Shown here in pieces: positions 30,816-39,943 of a DNA stretch of 64,000 nucleotides (position 1 is the stretch's first letter; each line of letters begins with the position of its first letter). The stretch is from Enterococcus wangshanyuanii (GTDB lineage Bacteria > Bacillota > Bacilli > Lactobacillales > Enterococcaceae). The stretch covers positions 620,001 through 684,000 of the forward strand of contig NZ_CP021874.1 in NCBI RefSeq assembly GCF_002197645.1, written 5' to 3'. The position numbers and the translations under genes were made by a program. A model generated the notes under the pieces. It was not told where the DNA came from. It did not search any database and saw only the letters and a program-made list of their open reading frames with translations.

Positions 30816-31499
30816 TTAATCCTCCTTACTTGAAGTATCTTTTGGTAGATAGATGTTCATACGTATATCATCGTCCACTAAATTGATTTTTTCCGCTCGA
30901 ATAAATAGACCATTCTGCATTCTAAACTGATCTAAACGCAATAAAATGGTGCTGTCATCTGGATTTACTTCTACCCAGCTTGGCAGCTTATAGTCCCTCT
31001 GAACAAACTTCAAAATCTCTTTTATTGGTAAACCTAACGTTCCAATAGATAAACTTTTAGCCTTTAGTTGAACATTGCCATCATCCATCACAAATGGATC
31101 GAAGTAAAGATTGAATTCAATCGGATAGCCTAGAACTTTAAAAGTTCCGTTCAACATAGCTTCGTTTTCTAAATAAAATTTGTAAGTAATATCAGAATCC
31201 TTTTGAAAATCACTAAGGTAAAAATCAATCAGCGCGTTTACCTGTTTTTTATTTGATTGGATAGCAATCACTGGCGTTCCGTCTTTAGCAACCAATTCAG
31301 GAATCGGTTTATAATTAGGTTCGCGAACTTGAGTGATCCTTACAAAAATAAAAGCAAAACAGGCAATAATAGTACCAACTAAAACAAGAAAAGCAATCTT
31401 CCAACGATTCATTGGAGGCTGTCCCTCTTTTTTAGGTTTTCTCCGCTTAGCATCTCTTTCCTTCTTAGAAGTTTCTTGCTCATTGTTCATTTTGTTCAC
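30816..31499 (-). CDS. YpmS-like DUF2140 membrane-anchored protein
   Basis: A 227-residue protein with a basic cytoplasmic N-terminus ([15 protein letters not shown]), one transmembrane helix at about 33-53, and an extracytoplasmic DUF2140 domain containing [19 protein letters not shown] and the C-terminal RMNIYLPK. Function is unknown. The start is a GTG at 31499 whose GTGA overlaps the stop of the SGNH hydrolase gene by four bases, with AAGGA five bases upstream. The pairing with an SGNH hydrolase mirrors ypmR-ypmS of Bacillus, which suggests a shared envelope function (inference). Confidence 0.8.
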   Translation of the reverse strand: MNKMNNEQETSKKERDAKRRKPKKEGQPPMNRWKIAFLVLVGTIIACFAFIFVRITQVREPNYKPIPELVAKDGTPVIAIQSNKKQVNALIDFYLSDFQKDSDITYKFYLENEAMLNGTFKVLGYPIEFNLYFDPFVMDDGNVQLKAKSLSIGTLGLPIKEILKFVQRDYKLPSWVEVNPDDSTILLRLDQFRMQNGLFIRAEKINLVDDDIRMNIYLPKDTSSKED

Positions 31500-32383
31500 T
31501 CACTTCCTTTTTCCAGCCATTTATTATTTGTTTTGACCATTTCATCACGAATCGCACTTGCCATAAGTTGATAGCCCAAATTATTTGGATGGAATCGATC
31601 TTCTTCGTACAAAGCATTATTCTTAATATCTCGATTTTCACTTGATGAAGCTGTCTGATCAGCACTAACGATACCAACTTGGTCATCCATCCCTTTATAT
31701 AATAAATCATTGATAGGAATAAAGTAAGAATTTCCCTCAGCTTCAACGATTTCCTTTGTTCCCTCATTCCAATTATCTACGATATCTTGCATCTCAGTGA
31801 TTTCAGGAAAATAGAGATAAAATGGGTTATAAATTCCGACTACATAAATAGGTGCGTCTGGATTGTATTTACGGATCTCCGCAAGTAATTGCTCCACTTG
31901 ATTTTGGTATTTTTTAAGTGGCTTTTTAAACGACTCCTCTGTCAAACTAAAAATATCGCCTTTAATGACTTTCATCAAATCGTTGCCGCCAACAGTTAAA
32001 GAAATCAAATCGGCAGAAGCTAATCCTGTCTGGATCTCCTCTTTTTTCTTGATTCTTTTAAGGATCTGGTCACTACGGTCGCCATTTTTACCAAAATTAT
32101 CTGTCTGAACACCGTTCAAATGATATTCTTCTTGTAAGTCGTTGGCAACTAACGGAACAAAACCGCCTGAGTTAGTTAAATCGCCGATTCCTTCAGTTAG
32201 TGAATCGCCTATCGCTGCATAATGGATCACTTCTTTTGTTGCACTTTTTTCTGTTTTTTGAGCACCCGTTCCTAAAATCGGTTTAGCTTTAGGGATTGTG
32301 ATCAACAGGAGCAAGAAAACACCGATGATCGTGGCAAAGAAAATGGCAAAGCTTCGCCAGTTTTTTTGAAAAAAGTCGTTCAT
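31496..32383 (-). CDS. SGNH/GDSL-family hydrolase (YpmR-like)
   Basis: Membrane-anchored or secreted esterase/lipase-type enzyme. The 295-residue protein has one N-terminal hydrophobic segment (about 11-30). The four SGNH blocks follow: Ser61 in AIGDSLTEG, a glycine near NFGKNGDRSDQ, Asn in TVGGND, and the Asp262/His265 pair in DRFHPNN. The substrate is unknown. AAGGAAGGGA precedes the ATG. It is translationally coupled to the downstream DUF2140 gene by a 4-base overlap. Confidence 0.88.
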   Translation of the reverse strand: MNDFFQKNWRSFAIFFATIIGVFLLLLITIPKAKPILGTGAQKTEKSATKEVIHYAAIGDSLTEGIGDLTNSGGFVPLVANDLQEEYHLNGVQTDNFGKNGDRSDQILKRIKKKEEIQTGLASADLISLTVGGNDLMKVIKGDIFSLTEESFKKPLKKYQNQVEQLLAEIRKYNPDAPIYVVGIYNPFYLYFPEITEMQDIVDNWNEGTKEIVEAEGNSYFIPINDLLYKGMDDQVGIVSADQTASSSENRDIKNNALYEEDRFHPNNLGYQLMASAIRDEMVKTNNKWLEKGSE

Positions 32384-32411
32384 TCTATCCCTTCCTTTAC
32401 ATAAATCAAAT

Positions 32412-32430
32412 GAGGTAAGTAAACTACCTC
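32412..32430. repeat. Small inverted repeat in the leader of the SGNH hydrolase gene
   Basis: GAGGTA and TACCTC with a 7-base spacer lie about 30 bases upstream of the SGNH gene start. In the minus-strand RNA the element contains a GGAGG that is not the one used by the gene. The rest of the 271-base gap to degV holds a terminator and nothing else I recognise. Confidence 0.3.
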
Positions 32431-32523
32431 CGAACGATTATTTAAAATTACTATTAACCGCTATGATACACAAAATCATACTAATTTTCTATGCTTTTGT
32501 ACAACTTTCATCAGAAAACTAGA

Positions 32524-32573
32524 AAAAAGTGACTGAGCGATAACTTGTCCAGTTATTCCTCAGTCACAAATTT
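32524..32573 (-). terminator. Terminator downstream of degV
   Basis: GTGACTGAG (32529-32537) pairs with CTCAGTCAC (32559-32567), with an inner GATAAC/GTTATT stem. T runs flank it on both strands, and it lies about 80 bases after the degV stop. Confidence 0.8.
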
Positions 32574-32654
32574 TTTGAAAGGATACAGCATCAAAAAATT
32601 GTTCATTTTACATAGTAAAAACGCTAATTTAAAACAGAGCTCAGTTTTTTCTAA

Positions 32655-33497
32655 CTAGTCTGTATAATACATGATGGCAAAGGCACCTTTACCTGTATGC
32701 GTAGCAATGACAGGATTAGTATGCAGCACCGGAATATCCATATCAGGAAACAGTGCTTGTAAACCTTCTTTAAACCCATTCGCTAATTCTAGTCCATCAG
32801 CATGCGAAATTCCGATTTGACGTACATTAGATAACTGACTTAATTCATTTTTAAGTTCATCAAACCACTTGTTAAATGTTTTTATACCTCGGCCTTTAGC
32901 TACTGGAATCAACTCAGTATGTTCAAAATCCATGACTACCTTCATATTGAAAATATTCGACAAAAGCCCAGTTGCTCGGCTAATACGTCCACCTTTAACC
33001 AAGTTATCTAATGTAGAAATCCCGATAAATAGTTTTGTATTTTCTTTGACATGATCGATCTCAGCTAAGATCTCAGGAAGGCTGGCGCCGTTTTTAGCAA
33101 GCTTTGCTGCTTGAATCACTTGGAACGATAAGCCTTGATCTGTAAAATCACTGTCGATCACAGTTACATTGCTTGAGCTAAGATTACTGGCTTGGCGGGC
33201 AGCTTCTACAGTACCACTAAGTCCTTTAGTCATGTGTATCGAAATAATTTCACTGCCGTCAGCACCTAAACGATCATAAAGCTCTACGAATTCACCGATC
33301 GGCGGTTGGCTTGTTTTAGGTAATGCCTTCGCTGAACCCATCAGCTCCATGAAGTGTTCGCCTTCCAAATGATCATCATCAGCGTATACAACGCCGTCGA
33401 TCATTACAGATAAAGGCATCATGTGAATGTCTAGATCGTCTCGCACACTTTTCAGCATTGTACATGAAGAATCCGTCACAATTTTAACATTTGTCAT
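32655..33497 (-). CDS. DegV-family fatty-acid-binding protein (FakB-like)
   Basis: A 280-residue two-domain EDD-fold protein. DegV proteins bind a fatty acid, and the FakB members present it to kinase FakA to make acyl-phosphate for PlsX/PlsY. Visible family features are VKIVTDSSC at the N-terminus, KTSQPPIGEF near 85, HMTKGLSGTVEAA near 110, and the basic GRISRATG near 167, followed by RGIKTF. It is divergent from the hemolysin III gene, with a symmetric repeat in the shared upstream region. No fakA kinase gene is present in this window. Confidence 0.88.
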   Translation of the reverse strand: MTNVKIVTDSSCTMLKSVRDDLDIHMMPLSVMIDGVVYADDDHLEGEHFMELMGSAKALPKTSQPPIGEFVELYDRLGADGSEIISIHMTKGLSGTVEAARQASNLSSSNVTVIDSDFTDQGLSFQVIQAAKLAKNGASLPEILAEIDHVKENTKLFIGISTLDNLVKGGRISRATGLLSNIFNMKVVMDFEHTELIPVAKGRGIKTFNKWFDELKNELSQLSNVRQIGISHADGLELANGFKEGLQALFPDMDIPVLHTNPVIATHTGKGAFAIMYYTD

Positions 33498-33560
33498 AAT
33501 TTTATCACTCTTCCTTTAAAAACAACCCCAATTCGTGGTAAAATACTTTTGAGGCTTGAA

Positions 33561-33584
33561 TGTCTGTTTATAGTATAACAGACA
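33561..33584. promoter_or_regulatory. Symmetric repeat between divergent degV and hemolysin III genes
   Basis: TGTCTGTT (33561-33568) and AACAGACA (33577-33584) flank the 8-bp centre TATAGTAT. The centre looks like a -10 region, so a dimeric regulator bound here could block a promoter. The regulator is unknown. Confidence 0.4.
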
Positions 33585-33627
33585 AAGAACTATTTTTCAC
33601 CAAATTAAAATGAAGGAAGTTGATTTC

Positions 33628-34281
33628 TTGGAAAAAGCAAAATTCTCCAGAAAATACATGATTTTAAATGAAGTCCTCAACGCGGTGACTCATGGCATCG
33701 GTGCCGGATTGAGTATTGCTGGACTTGTGATTTTACTTGTCAAAGGAGCACGTCTTGGTTCAGCAGTTCATGTTGTTTCCTATGCACTCTATGGATCAAC
33801 TTTGATTCTATTATTCCTGTCATCGACGTTGTTCCATAGTCTAATTTTTACACGGGCAAAGAAAGTTTTTCAGGTTTTCGATCACAGTTCGATCTTCTTA
33901 TTGATTGCAGGCAGCTACACCCCCTTTTGTTTATTAAGTATCAAAGGTTGGCTTGGCTGGTTACTCTTTGTATTGATCTGGCTTATGGCGATCAGCGGTG
34001 TCGTTTATAAATCTCTCACACTGCACAAACAAGAAACAGTTAAAAATATTTCTACAGTGATTTATATTATCATGGGCTGGCTTTGTTTGACTGCAGCCAA
34101 ACCCTTATATGATTCTCTAGGTTTTACAGGAACTGCATTATTAGTGGCCGGCGGTGTCTCATATACACTTGGCGCAGCCTTTTACAGTTTAAAGAGCGTG
34201 CGTTTTATGCATGTTGTTTGGCATCTGTTCGTTATGTTAGGAGCTGGCTTTATGTTTTTCTCTATTTTATTCTTCACTTAA
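33628..34281 (+). CDS. Hemolysin III family membrane protein (PAQR superfamily)
   Basis: A 217-residue protein with seven predicted transmembrane segments and the family pattern LNEVLNAVTHGIGAGLSIAG at the N-terminus, SSTLFHS near residue 75, FDHSSIFLLIAGSYTP near 92, and MHVVWHLFV near the end. The conserved His and Asp residues are those thought to bind metal in the PAQR family. Cytolytic activity is not implied by the name. I used the TTG at 33628: AAGGAAG lies eight bases upstream, whereas the ATG at 33610 has no Shine-Dalgarno sequence and itself overlaps that purine-rich site. Confidence 0.85.
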   Translation: MEKAKFSRKYMILNEVLNAVTHGIGAGLSIAGLVILLVKGARLGSAVHVVSYALYGSTLILLFLSSTLFHSLIFTRAKKVFQVFDHSSIFLLIAGSYTPFCLLSIKGWLGWLLFVLIWLMAISGVVYKSLTLHKQETVKNISTVIYIIMGWLCLTAAKPLYDSLGFTGTALLVAGGVSYTLGAAFYSLKSVRFMHVVWHLFVMLGAGFMFFSILFFT

Positions 34282-34319
34282 AAACTATATATAACCTGTC
34301 TTTTATCGCCATAAATCAG

Positions 34320-34354
34320 AAAAGTTCTTCTTTAGCTAAAAAAGAAGAACTTTT
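34320..34354 (+). terminator. Terminator of the hemolysin III gene
   Basis: A perfect 14-bp stem (34320-34333 with 34341-34354) is followed by T residues. Confidence 0.85.
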
Positions 34355-34367
34355 TTTTATTTATCCC

Positions 34368-34396
34368 TTTACAAACCGAACAAACATTCGTATAAT
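34368..34396 (+). promoter_or_regulatory. Strong promoter of the small membrane protein
   Basis: TTTACA (34368-34373), a 17-bp spacer and a consensus TATAAT (34391-34396). The first SOS box fills the spacer, so LexA would block RNA polymerase. Confidence 0.8.
34377..34390. promoter_or_regulatory. LexA (SOS) box 1
   Basis: CGAACAAACATTCG matches the Bacillus-type SOS box CGAAC-N4-GTTCG with a single deviation (A for G at position 10). It lies exactly between -35 and -10. Confidence 0.7.
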
Positions 34397-34403
34397 AACT
34401 ATA

Positions 34404-34417
34404 CAAACATTTGTTCG
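34404..34417. promoter_or_regulatory. LexA (SOS) box 2
   Basis: CAAACATTTGTTCG matches CGAAC-N4-GTTCG with a single deviation (A for G at position 2). It covers the expected transcription start, 27 bp from box 1 start to start. Confidence 0.7.
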
Positions 34418-34442
34418 ACAAAAAATTATGAGGTGATTAAGA

Positions 34443-34643
34443 ATGAAAGCTATTCGTCGTGGCGGGTTATTATTTGTTGTATTGATTATTGGTATTTTCT
34501 TAGGAACATTAGGGTTACGTTCAGCTTTGCTTATTGTGACCCCTCTCTTTATTATATGGTTTATGTTATGGGATGAGAAAAGATACATTCATACTCGAAA
34601 AAAAAGTGAGCATCAACGTTATGTCTATCGGAAGTATCCATAG
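34443..34643 (+). CDS. Small membrane protein under SOS control (unknown function)
   Basis: A 66-residue protein I do not recognise. It has a short basic N-terminus (MKAIRRGG), two adjacent hydrophobic segments (about residues 8-24 and 27-43), and a highly basic C-terminal tail (about 44-66, with KRYIHTRKKSEHQRY). That layout suggests a membrane hairpin with a positively charged cytoplasmic tail. A good GAGGTGAT lies seven bases before the ATG. The gene has its own strong promoter bracketed by two LexA boxes and its own terminator, so it is a stand-alone DNA-damage-induced unit. By analogy only, small SOS membrane proteins such as YneA or SosA stop cell division, and TisB depolarises membranes. 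No sequence similarity to these is claimed. Confidence 0.72.
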   Translation: MKAIRRGGLLFVVLIIGIFLGTLGLRSALLIVTPLFIIWFMLWDEKRYIHTRKKSEHQRYVYRKYP

Positions 34644-34674
34644 ACATTGCACGATCAAGTTGATTTATTATGTA

Positions 34675-34725
34675 AAAAAGATGTTGAAGTGTAACCATAA
34701 AGGTTATTTACTTCAACATCTTTTT
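34675..34725. terminator. Bidirectional terminator between the small protein gene and apt
   Basis: A perfect 16-bp stem (34675-34690 with 34710-34725) holds an inner GTAACC/GGTTAT stem and has A and T runs on its two sides. It serves both convergent genes. Confidence 0.88.
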
Positions 34726-34731
34726 AATTTA

Positions 34732-35244
34732 TCAATACTCCATCAATGTAATAATTTCATAGTCACTGATTTTGTCCCGACCATGAAGCTCCATTAATTC
34801 GATCAAAAAGGCACAGCCAACAACGATTCCACCTAAAGATTCAATCAACTCGACTGTTGCTTTGATCGTGCCACCAGTTGCTAGTAAATCATCGCAAATC
34901 AAGACACGTTGTCCTGGTTGAATTGCATCTTTATGAAGGGTCAATGTATCTGTTCCATACTCTAAATCATAAGTCACTTCGATTGTTTCGCGCGGCAGCT
35001 TCCCTTTTTTACGAACAGGAGCGAACCCTACTCCCAACTCATAAGCTACGGGACAGCCTACGATAAAGCCACGTGCTTCCGGTCCTACAACCATGTCGAT
35101 TCTTTTTTCTTTTGCGTAATCGACGATTTGTTTTGTTGCTTCACGATACGCATCTCCATTTGCCATCAATGGCGAGATATCTCTGAAAACGATACCTTTT
35201 TCAGGGTAATCGGGGATACTAGCAATATAATCTTTTAAATTCAT
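34732..35244 (-). CDS. apt: Adenine phosphoribosyltransferase
   Basis: Salvages adenine with PRPP to give AMP. The 170-residue protein has the type I PRTase PRPP loop [13 protein letters not shown] near residues 118-130, the N-terminal [18 protein letters not shown], and [10 protein letters not shown] near 62. It is two bases downstream of recJ, the classical recJ-apt order in Firmicutes, and uses the recJ promoter. Confidence 0.96.
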   Translation of the reverse strand: MNLKDYIASIPDYPEKGIVFRDISPLMANGDAYREATKQIVDYAKEKRIDMVVGPEARGFIVGCPVAYELGVGFAPVRKKGKLPRETIEVTYDLEYGTDTLTLHKDAIQPGQRVLICDDLLATGGTIKATVELIESLGGIVVGCAFLIELMELHGRDKISDYEIITLMEY

Positions 35245-35246
35245 TT

Positions 35247-37559
35247 TTATACTTCCTCCTCATTCCACAGCCATTGTTGTAATGTCTCACGATCGCTGTA
35301 TAACAAAAATTCTTCTGTTTTGATTCTTTTTAAGCGAGTTTGATAGACCTTACTTTCCGATAAAGGATGATTTTCAGGTTTTTCAACTTTTCTTAAAACA
35401 CCGTTTTCTATTGTAACAAATCCCAAGTCAAAAAACACCTGAATCATAAAAATTAATAATTTTTTTTGAATATTTAAGTATTGTGCTACATTATCCAACT
35501 TATAACGAACATCCACTTGTTCTTGTTGTTTGACGAATTTAAACAATTGTGCGTATTGCTCCCTTGTACCCACACCATTTAAATAAGCTTCCTCTGGTGA
35601 GATCCCCATCAAGTATACTCGTTCAATTTGTCCCTGCAATGTAATTTGCTTGATCAGCGAAAGATCATCAGGACAATCAACAAACACTAATTGCTCTATT
35701 TGATTCGTCTTAATTGTTTCTAAAATATCTTCGATGTGACTAAACAACACTCGGTTTGCTGCTGGATCATTGATCAATTTTTGATTATTTTCATTAAAAT
35801 AAATAAATAGGGTGTTAGTAACAGGTATTTCCTTTTGACGATTGTTTTTCCCTCTCAAATCAAATAACTGCATACCGTCAACTGAAAAATCATTGACCAT
35901 CAATTGCGGCTTCTTATTGCCGTTCCATTCGTTGATCGATAATTGACCTGAGACATTTGTTTTCCCTTGCCCTAATTCATCGATTTGACTGCCCATCTGA
36001 AATGCAATCGCATCTAATGCTGCATTAGACTGAACTAATTGGAATTTAAGATGGCTTTTATCCGCACCGATTTGTTTGCTTTGCTCAATTGAAACATCTT
36101 CGAATAAGAAGTTAGGAACAGGATTATCTGTCCCAAATGGAGCCAAAATTTTCAATTGTTGAATAAAAGGCAGTGTAACTTCTTCTATTTTTAATGTTTC
36201 ATCGATCAATAGTTCCTGTCCTTGTGAAAGATCGATTTGTTTTGCTTCAAGATAATGCATCAAATGTTCTTTTAGTTTAGAAATATTTTCGACAGGCAAA
36301 GTCATTCCTGCAGCCATGTGGTGTCCACCGAAATGTGTGAACGATTCACGAATCTCATTCAGGACATCGAACAAATTAAGTGCTGAGACACTACGCCCAG
36401 ATCCTTTAGCCAATTCATTGTTCTCATCAATCGTCAAAACAATCGTTGGTTTTCCAGTATCCTGCATAATTCGACCCGCAACGATTCCCAAAACGCCTTC
36501 ATGCCAACCTTTTTTTGCAAGAACATGAACAGAATCAGTAGGATCGATCAGTTCAAAGGCTTCTTTTGTAATCCTTGATACGATTTCTTTTCGTTCTTCG
36601 TTTTGGCTGTTGACGTACAGTGCAATTTCTTTGGCTTCTTCTTCATCAAAAGTAGTCATCAGCTCAACACCAGGTGCCGCATCGCCTAATCTCCCTAATG
36701 CGTTTAAACGAGGTCCAATGGTGAAGCCAATATTTTCTTCTGTGATACTTTCTTTTTTTAACTCTGCTAAATGAATCAACACATCCAAGCCAATTCGCTC
36801 GCCATTTTGAATCATTTCAAGTCCCATTTTTACAAGCACTCTGTTTTCATCTGTTAAAGAAACTAAATCAGCAATCGTGCCGATTGCAACTAGATCTAAA
36901 AACTCAACTGGCAGCTCGCCTAATAAGGCTGTAGCCACTTTAAATGCAACGCCCACTCCAGCTAAATCACTGAATGGATAAGCCCCCTTAGGATGTTTGG
37001 GATGAACAATAGCAAAAGCGTTTGGTAATTCTACCGGCAGCTCATGATGATCAGTAACAATTACATTGACTCCTTGCGTTTCAGCGTACTCAATCGCTTC
37101 ATGCCCTGCCACTCCATTGTCAACCGTCACAATTAATTGAACGCCTTCTTCTATTTGCTCTTTAAAGACAGATAGATTTGGGCCATAGCCATGTTTGAAG
37201 CGATTTGGCAAGAAATAGTCTACTTCACCACCAATCAGTTCGATCGCCTCTTTCATCACAGTCGTACTTGTGATCCCGTCAGCGTCATAATCCCCGTATA
37301 CCAGAATTTTTTCACCTTGAGCAACTGCATCTTGAATTCTAGTGACAGCTTTTTCCATATCGTACATCAAAAAAGGGTCGTAAAGATTTTCTATCGTTGG
37401 ACGTAAAAAAGTTTCTAAGGCTTCGGCAGATTGGATCCCGCGATGCCATAGAATCTGTCCTAATAAGGGATTGATTTTTTCATTTGTTAGTATTTCTGTA
37501 AATTCTGTCGGCAACTCACTTTTCTCTTGCAATCGCCATGCATATTTTGCTTTTTTCAC
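35247..37559 (-). CDS. recJ: Single-stranded-DNA-specific exonuclease RecJ
   Basis: 5'-3' exonuclease of the DHH superfamily used in recombination and repair. The 770-residue protein has DHH motifs [15 protein letters not shown] near residue 88 and [10 protein letters not shown] near 165. The DHHA1 motif [12 protein letters not shown] and an AAGMTLP sequence lie near 385-415, followed by an OB domain and a Firmicute-type C-terminal extension. The start is the GTG at 37559 (MKKAKYAW), with AGGAG seven bases upstream. The longer TTG frame start at 37577 lies before that site. apt follows two bases later. Confidence 0.95.
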   Translation of the reverse strand: MKKAKYAWRLQEKSELPTEFTEILTNEKINPLLGQILWHRGIQSAEALETFLRPTIENLYDPFLMYDMEKAVTRIQDAVAQGEKILVYGDYDADGITSTTVMKEAIELIGGEVDYFLPNRFKHGYGPNLSVFKEQIEEGVQLIVTVDNGVAGHEAIEYAETQGVNVIVTDHHELPVELPNAFAIVHPKHPKGAYPFSDLAGVGVAFKVATALLGELPVEFLDLVAIGTIADLVSLTDENRVLVKMGLEMIQNGERIGLDVLIHLAELKKESITEENIGFTIGPRLNALGRLGDAAPGVELMTTFDEEEAKEIALYVNSQNEERKEIVSRITKEAFELIDPTDSVHVLAKKGWHEGVLGIVAGRIMQDTGKPTIVLTIDENNELAKGSGRSVSALNLFDVLNEIRESFTHFGGHHMAAGMTLPVENISKLKEHLMHYLEAKQIDLSQGQELLIDETLKIEEVTLPFIQQLKILAPFGTDNPVPNFLFEDVSIEQSKQIGADKSHLKFQLVQSNAALDAIAFQMGSQIDELGQGKTNVSGQLSINEWNGNKKPQLMVNDFSVDGMQLFDLRGKNNRQKEIPVTNTLFIYFNENNQKLINDPAANRVLFSHIEDILETIKTNQIEQLVFVDCPDDLSLIKQITLQGQIERVYLMGISPEEAYLNGVGTREQYAQLFKFVKQQEQVDVRYKLDNVAQYLNIQKKLLIFMIQVFFDLGFVTIENGVLRKVEKPENHPLSESKVYQTRLKRIKTEEFLLYSDRETLQQWLWNEEEV

Positions 37560-37638
37560 GTCACCACTCCTAACCAAGTAATTATAACAAATTCAAACGG
37601 AAAACTAAAGAAAGTCTCTCGTTTTATGTAAAAGAAAA

Positions 37639-37679
37639 ACGACTGGTCAGGCTGCATGCTAAGCCATTTATCCAGTCGT
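37639..37679 (-). terminator. Terminator of the LapA-like gene
   Basis: ACGACTGG/CCAGTCGT stem with inner GGCT/AGCC, followed on the minus strand by TTTTTCTTTT. Confidence 0.75.
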
Positions 37680-37693
37680 CTTTAACTTATGAA

Positions 37694-38119
37694 TTAATTA
37701 TTTCTTGGTTTAGTGAAATGATCGACCCGGCTCCCAACAGATTCCGAATCAATAGGCTGAGCCGTATTTGTCGAAACTGCGGCTTCATATTTAGCTTGTA
37801 ATTCTGCTAATTGATTTTCATAGCCGCGTTTAATCTCTTCCACTTCTGCCTGTGTTGCTTGCTCGCTATCATTTTTATAGGTTTCAATCGTTTTTTCAAG
37901 TTCTTTGACTTGTTTTTTTTGTTTCCACATCGTTGTTGTTGATGTCAATAGACCGATTAACGCCCCTATAATTGCCGAACCTAAAATCGTTAAGATCAAA
38001 GGACCTGATATTTTTGCAATTCCAAAATTGACAGGAACTGTCTGACTGTTCAAAACTGCAAATACCACGATAATAAGAACTAAAATAAGGCCAATCACTA
38101 CCCGCCATTGATTTTTCAT
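37694..38119 (-). CDS. LapA-domain (DUF1049) membrane protein
   Basis: A 141-residue protein with two transmembrane segments (about 6-25 and 42-62), the family core VVFAVLNSQTVPVNFG between them, and a cytoplasmic coiled coil (about 67-112, WKQKKQVKELEKTIETYK and onward). The E. coli homologue LapA works with LapB in controlling LPS synthesis. In Gram-positives the role is unknown. It lies 11 bases downstream of the SDR gene, in the same operon as rnz. Confidence 0.82.
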   Translation of the reverse strand: MKNQWRVVIGLILVLIIVVFAVLNSQTVPVNFGIAKISGPLILTILGSAIIGALIGLLTSTTTMWKQKKQVKELEKTIETYKNDSEQATQAEVEEIKRGYENQLAELQAKYEAAVSTNTAQPIDSESVGSRVDHFTKPRNN

Positions 38120-38130
38120 GGATTTCCCTC

Positions 38131-38931
38131 CTATTTCTTATTTAATAAGCTGCCCGCTAAAAAATCACCAATATGCGGGAATAACGTATACAAACGATAT
38201 GCTCCCTCCATAACGAATGGGCGATTGATTTCTCTTTTAAAGGTACCCATCGCTGAAACGATCTCTTTCGCTAATTTATTTGGTTCTAACACAAATAAAT
38301 CAACTGATGCCAGATAGTCTCCAGAAGGGTCTGCTTTATCAAAAAATTCTGTTTTGATTGGACCTGGATTAACGGTTGTTACAGAAATGCCTAAAGGTTT
38401 TAATTCTAAGCGTAAAGCATTAGAAAAACCAAGTACAGCAAATTTCGTTGCAGAATATATCGTTGATTTTGCTGTCGCCATTTTCCCTGCCATAGAAGCG
38501 ACATTGATAATGTGCCCCGCTCCTCTTTCAGCCATTTGCAAAGCTACTTTTTGAGTAAAAACCATCATTCCTAAGACATTTACTTCAAACATATTTTTAG
38601 CGATAGCCAAATCCGTCTCTAAAAAGTTCTCGAAGATTCCAAAACCGGCATTGTTGACCAAAACATCGATCGGCCCAACTTCTGCTTCGATTTTTTCAAA
38701 TACGGCATCTACATTATCCGGATCAGCAATATCTAGTTGAAAGGAGTATGCTTCATTCCCACTCAATTCTTCACACATTTCTTTGACTTTTCCGATTAGA
38801 TTAATTCGGCGAGCGCACACTACGACGATAGCGCCTTTTTTAGCTGCTTCATAACAAATCTGTTCACCTAAACCAGCAGAACCGCCTGTTACAACAACCA
38901 CTTTATTCGTTAAATCCTGTTCCTTAAACAT
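38131..38931 (-). CDS. Short-chain dehydrogenase/reductase (YqjQ-like)
   Basis: A 266-residue Rossmann-fold oxidoreductase. It shows the cofactor motif TGGSAGLG (15-22), NNAG (93-96) and the catalytic Ser146, Tyr159 and Lys163 (YSATK). An Arg-Arg after VVVCA suggests NADPH preference (inference). The substrate is unknown. It overlaps the rnz stop in TGATG, with GAGGGGG seven bases before the ATG at 38931. The rnz-SDR pairing is conserved in Bacilli. Confidence 0.88.
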   Translation of the reverse strand: MFKEQDLTNKVVVVTGGSAGLGEQICYEAAKKGAIVVVCARRINLIGKVKEMCEELSGNEAYSFQLDIADPDNVDAVFEKIEAEVGPIDVLVNNAGFGIFENFLETDLAIAKNMFEVNVLGMMVFTQKVALQMAERGAGHIINVASMAGKMATAKSTIYSATKFAVLGFSNALRLELKPLGISVTTVNPGPIKTEFFDKADPSGDYLASVDLFVLEPNKLAKEIVSAMGTFKREINRPFVMEGAYRLYTLFPHIGDFLAGSLLNKK

Positions 38932-39875
38932 CACTTATCCCCCTCATCCTTAAACGGTATATCGATGATATCCATATCTTTCACGATTTTTGTTTTGGGA
39001 AAAATCTCTTTGGCTTCATTTTCCAGTTGAATAATATCACCTGTTAAATAGCGAGCACTAATGTGAGTTAAAATTAATTTCTCGACATTAGCCTCTAAAG
39101 CTACTTGTGCAGCTTGATGACTTGTAGAATGGAAATAGGCTTTCGCCATTTTCTCTTCCTCTTTGTTGAACGTACTTTCGTGAACGAGAATATCGGCATG
39201 GTCAGCTAAGGAAATACTATTTTTAGTTTTTCTAGTATCACCTAAAATGGTTACCGTTCGTCCTTGTTTCTGTTCTCCAACAAAATCTTTTCCGTTGATT
39301 TCCTGTCCATCCGGCAGTGTAACTGTCTCACCACGTTTGATTTTGCCGTAGATCGGACCAGATGGGATGTTCAAGGCTTTTAGTTTTTCAACCTGTAATT
39401 CGCCCTCATGATCCGCTTCAACAATTCGAAAACCAAAACTAGCGATTCCGTGATCCAGCGGTAAACATGAAACTTTAAACTGTTTGTCGGAGAAAACAGT
39501 GCCGCCCTCTTTATCGATCTCGATAATCTTTAGTTCATAAGATAAGCGCGTTTGTGAAACTTTTAGTGCCGTACGTACAAATGAAGCAATCCCCACAGGT
39601 CCATACAGTTCTAATCGCTCATTTCCCCCCTGAAATGAACGGCTGCTCAATAGTCCAGGTAAACCAAAAATATGATCTCCGTGTAGATGAGTGATAAAGA
39701 TTTTTTCGATTTTTCTTGGGCGAATATTACTTTTTAGAATTTGCAGTTGTGTGCCTTCTCCACAATCGAATAGCCAAACTGCATTTCTTTCATCTAATAG
39801 CTTTAATGCAATGCTACTGACATTGCGGTGTTTTGCTGGAACCCCAGCTCCTGTACCTAAAAATTGTAATTCCAT
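38931..39875 (-). CDS. rnz: Ribonuclease Z
   Basis: Zinc endonuclease that trims the 3' trailer of tRNA precursors lacking encoded CCA. The 314-residue metallo-beta-lactamase protein shows the ligand motif His63-x-His65-x-Asp67-His68 (THLHGDHIFG), the flexible-arm region near 160-190 with GPIYGKIKRG, ILGDTRKT near 212, and LTHISARY near the C-terminus. TAGGAAG precedes the ATG. First gene of a small rnz-SDR-LapA operon. Confidence 0.96.
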   Translation of the reverse strand: MELQFLGTGAGVPAKHRNVSSIALKLLDERNAVWLFDCGEGTQLQILKSNIRPRKIEKIFITHLHGDHIFGLPGLLSSRSFQGGNERLELYGPVGIASFVRTALKVSQTRLSYELKIIEIDKEGGTVFSDKQFKVSCLPLDHGIASFGFRIVEADHEGELQVEKLKALNIPSGPIYGKIKRGETVTLPDGQEINGKDFVGEQKQGRTVTILGDTRKTKNSISLADHADILVHESTFNKEEEKMAKAYFHSTSHQAAQVALEANVEKLILTHISARYLTGDIIQLENEAKEIFPKTKIVKDMDIIDIPFKDEGDK

Positions 39876-39943
39876 CGGCTTCCTAACTTTCTTTAAACTT
39901 CTTCTTTATTTTAGAAGAAAGTGCTCGCTTTAGCAAATAATAT

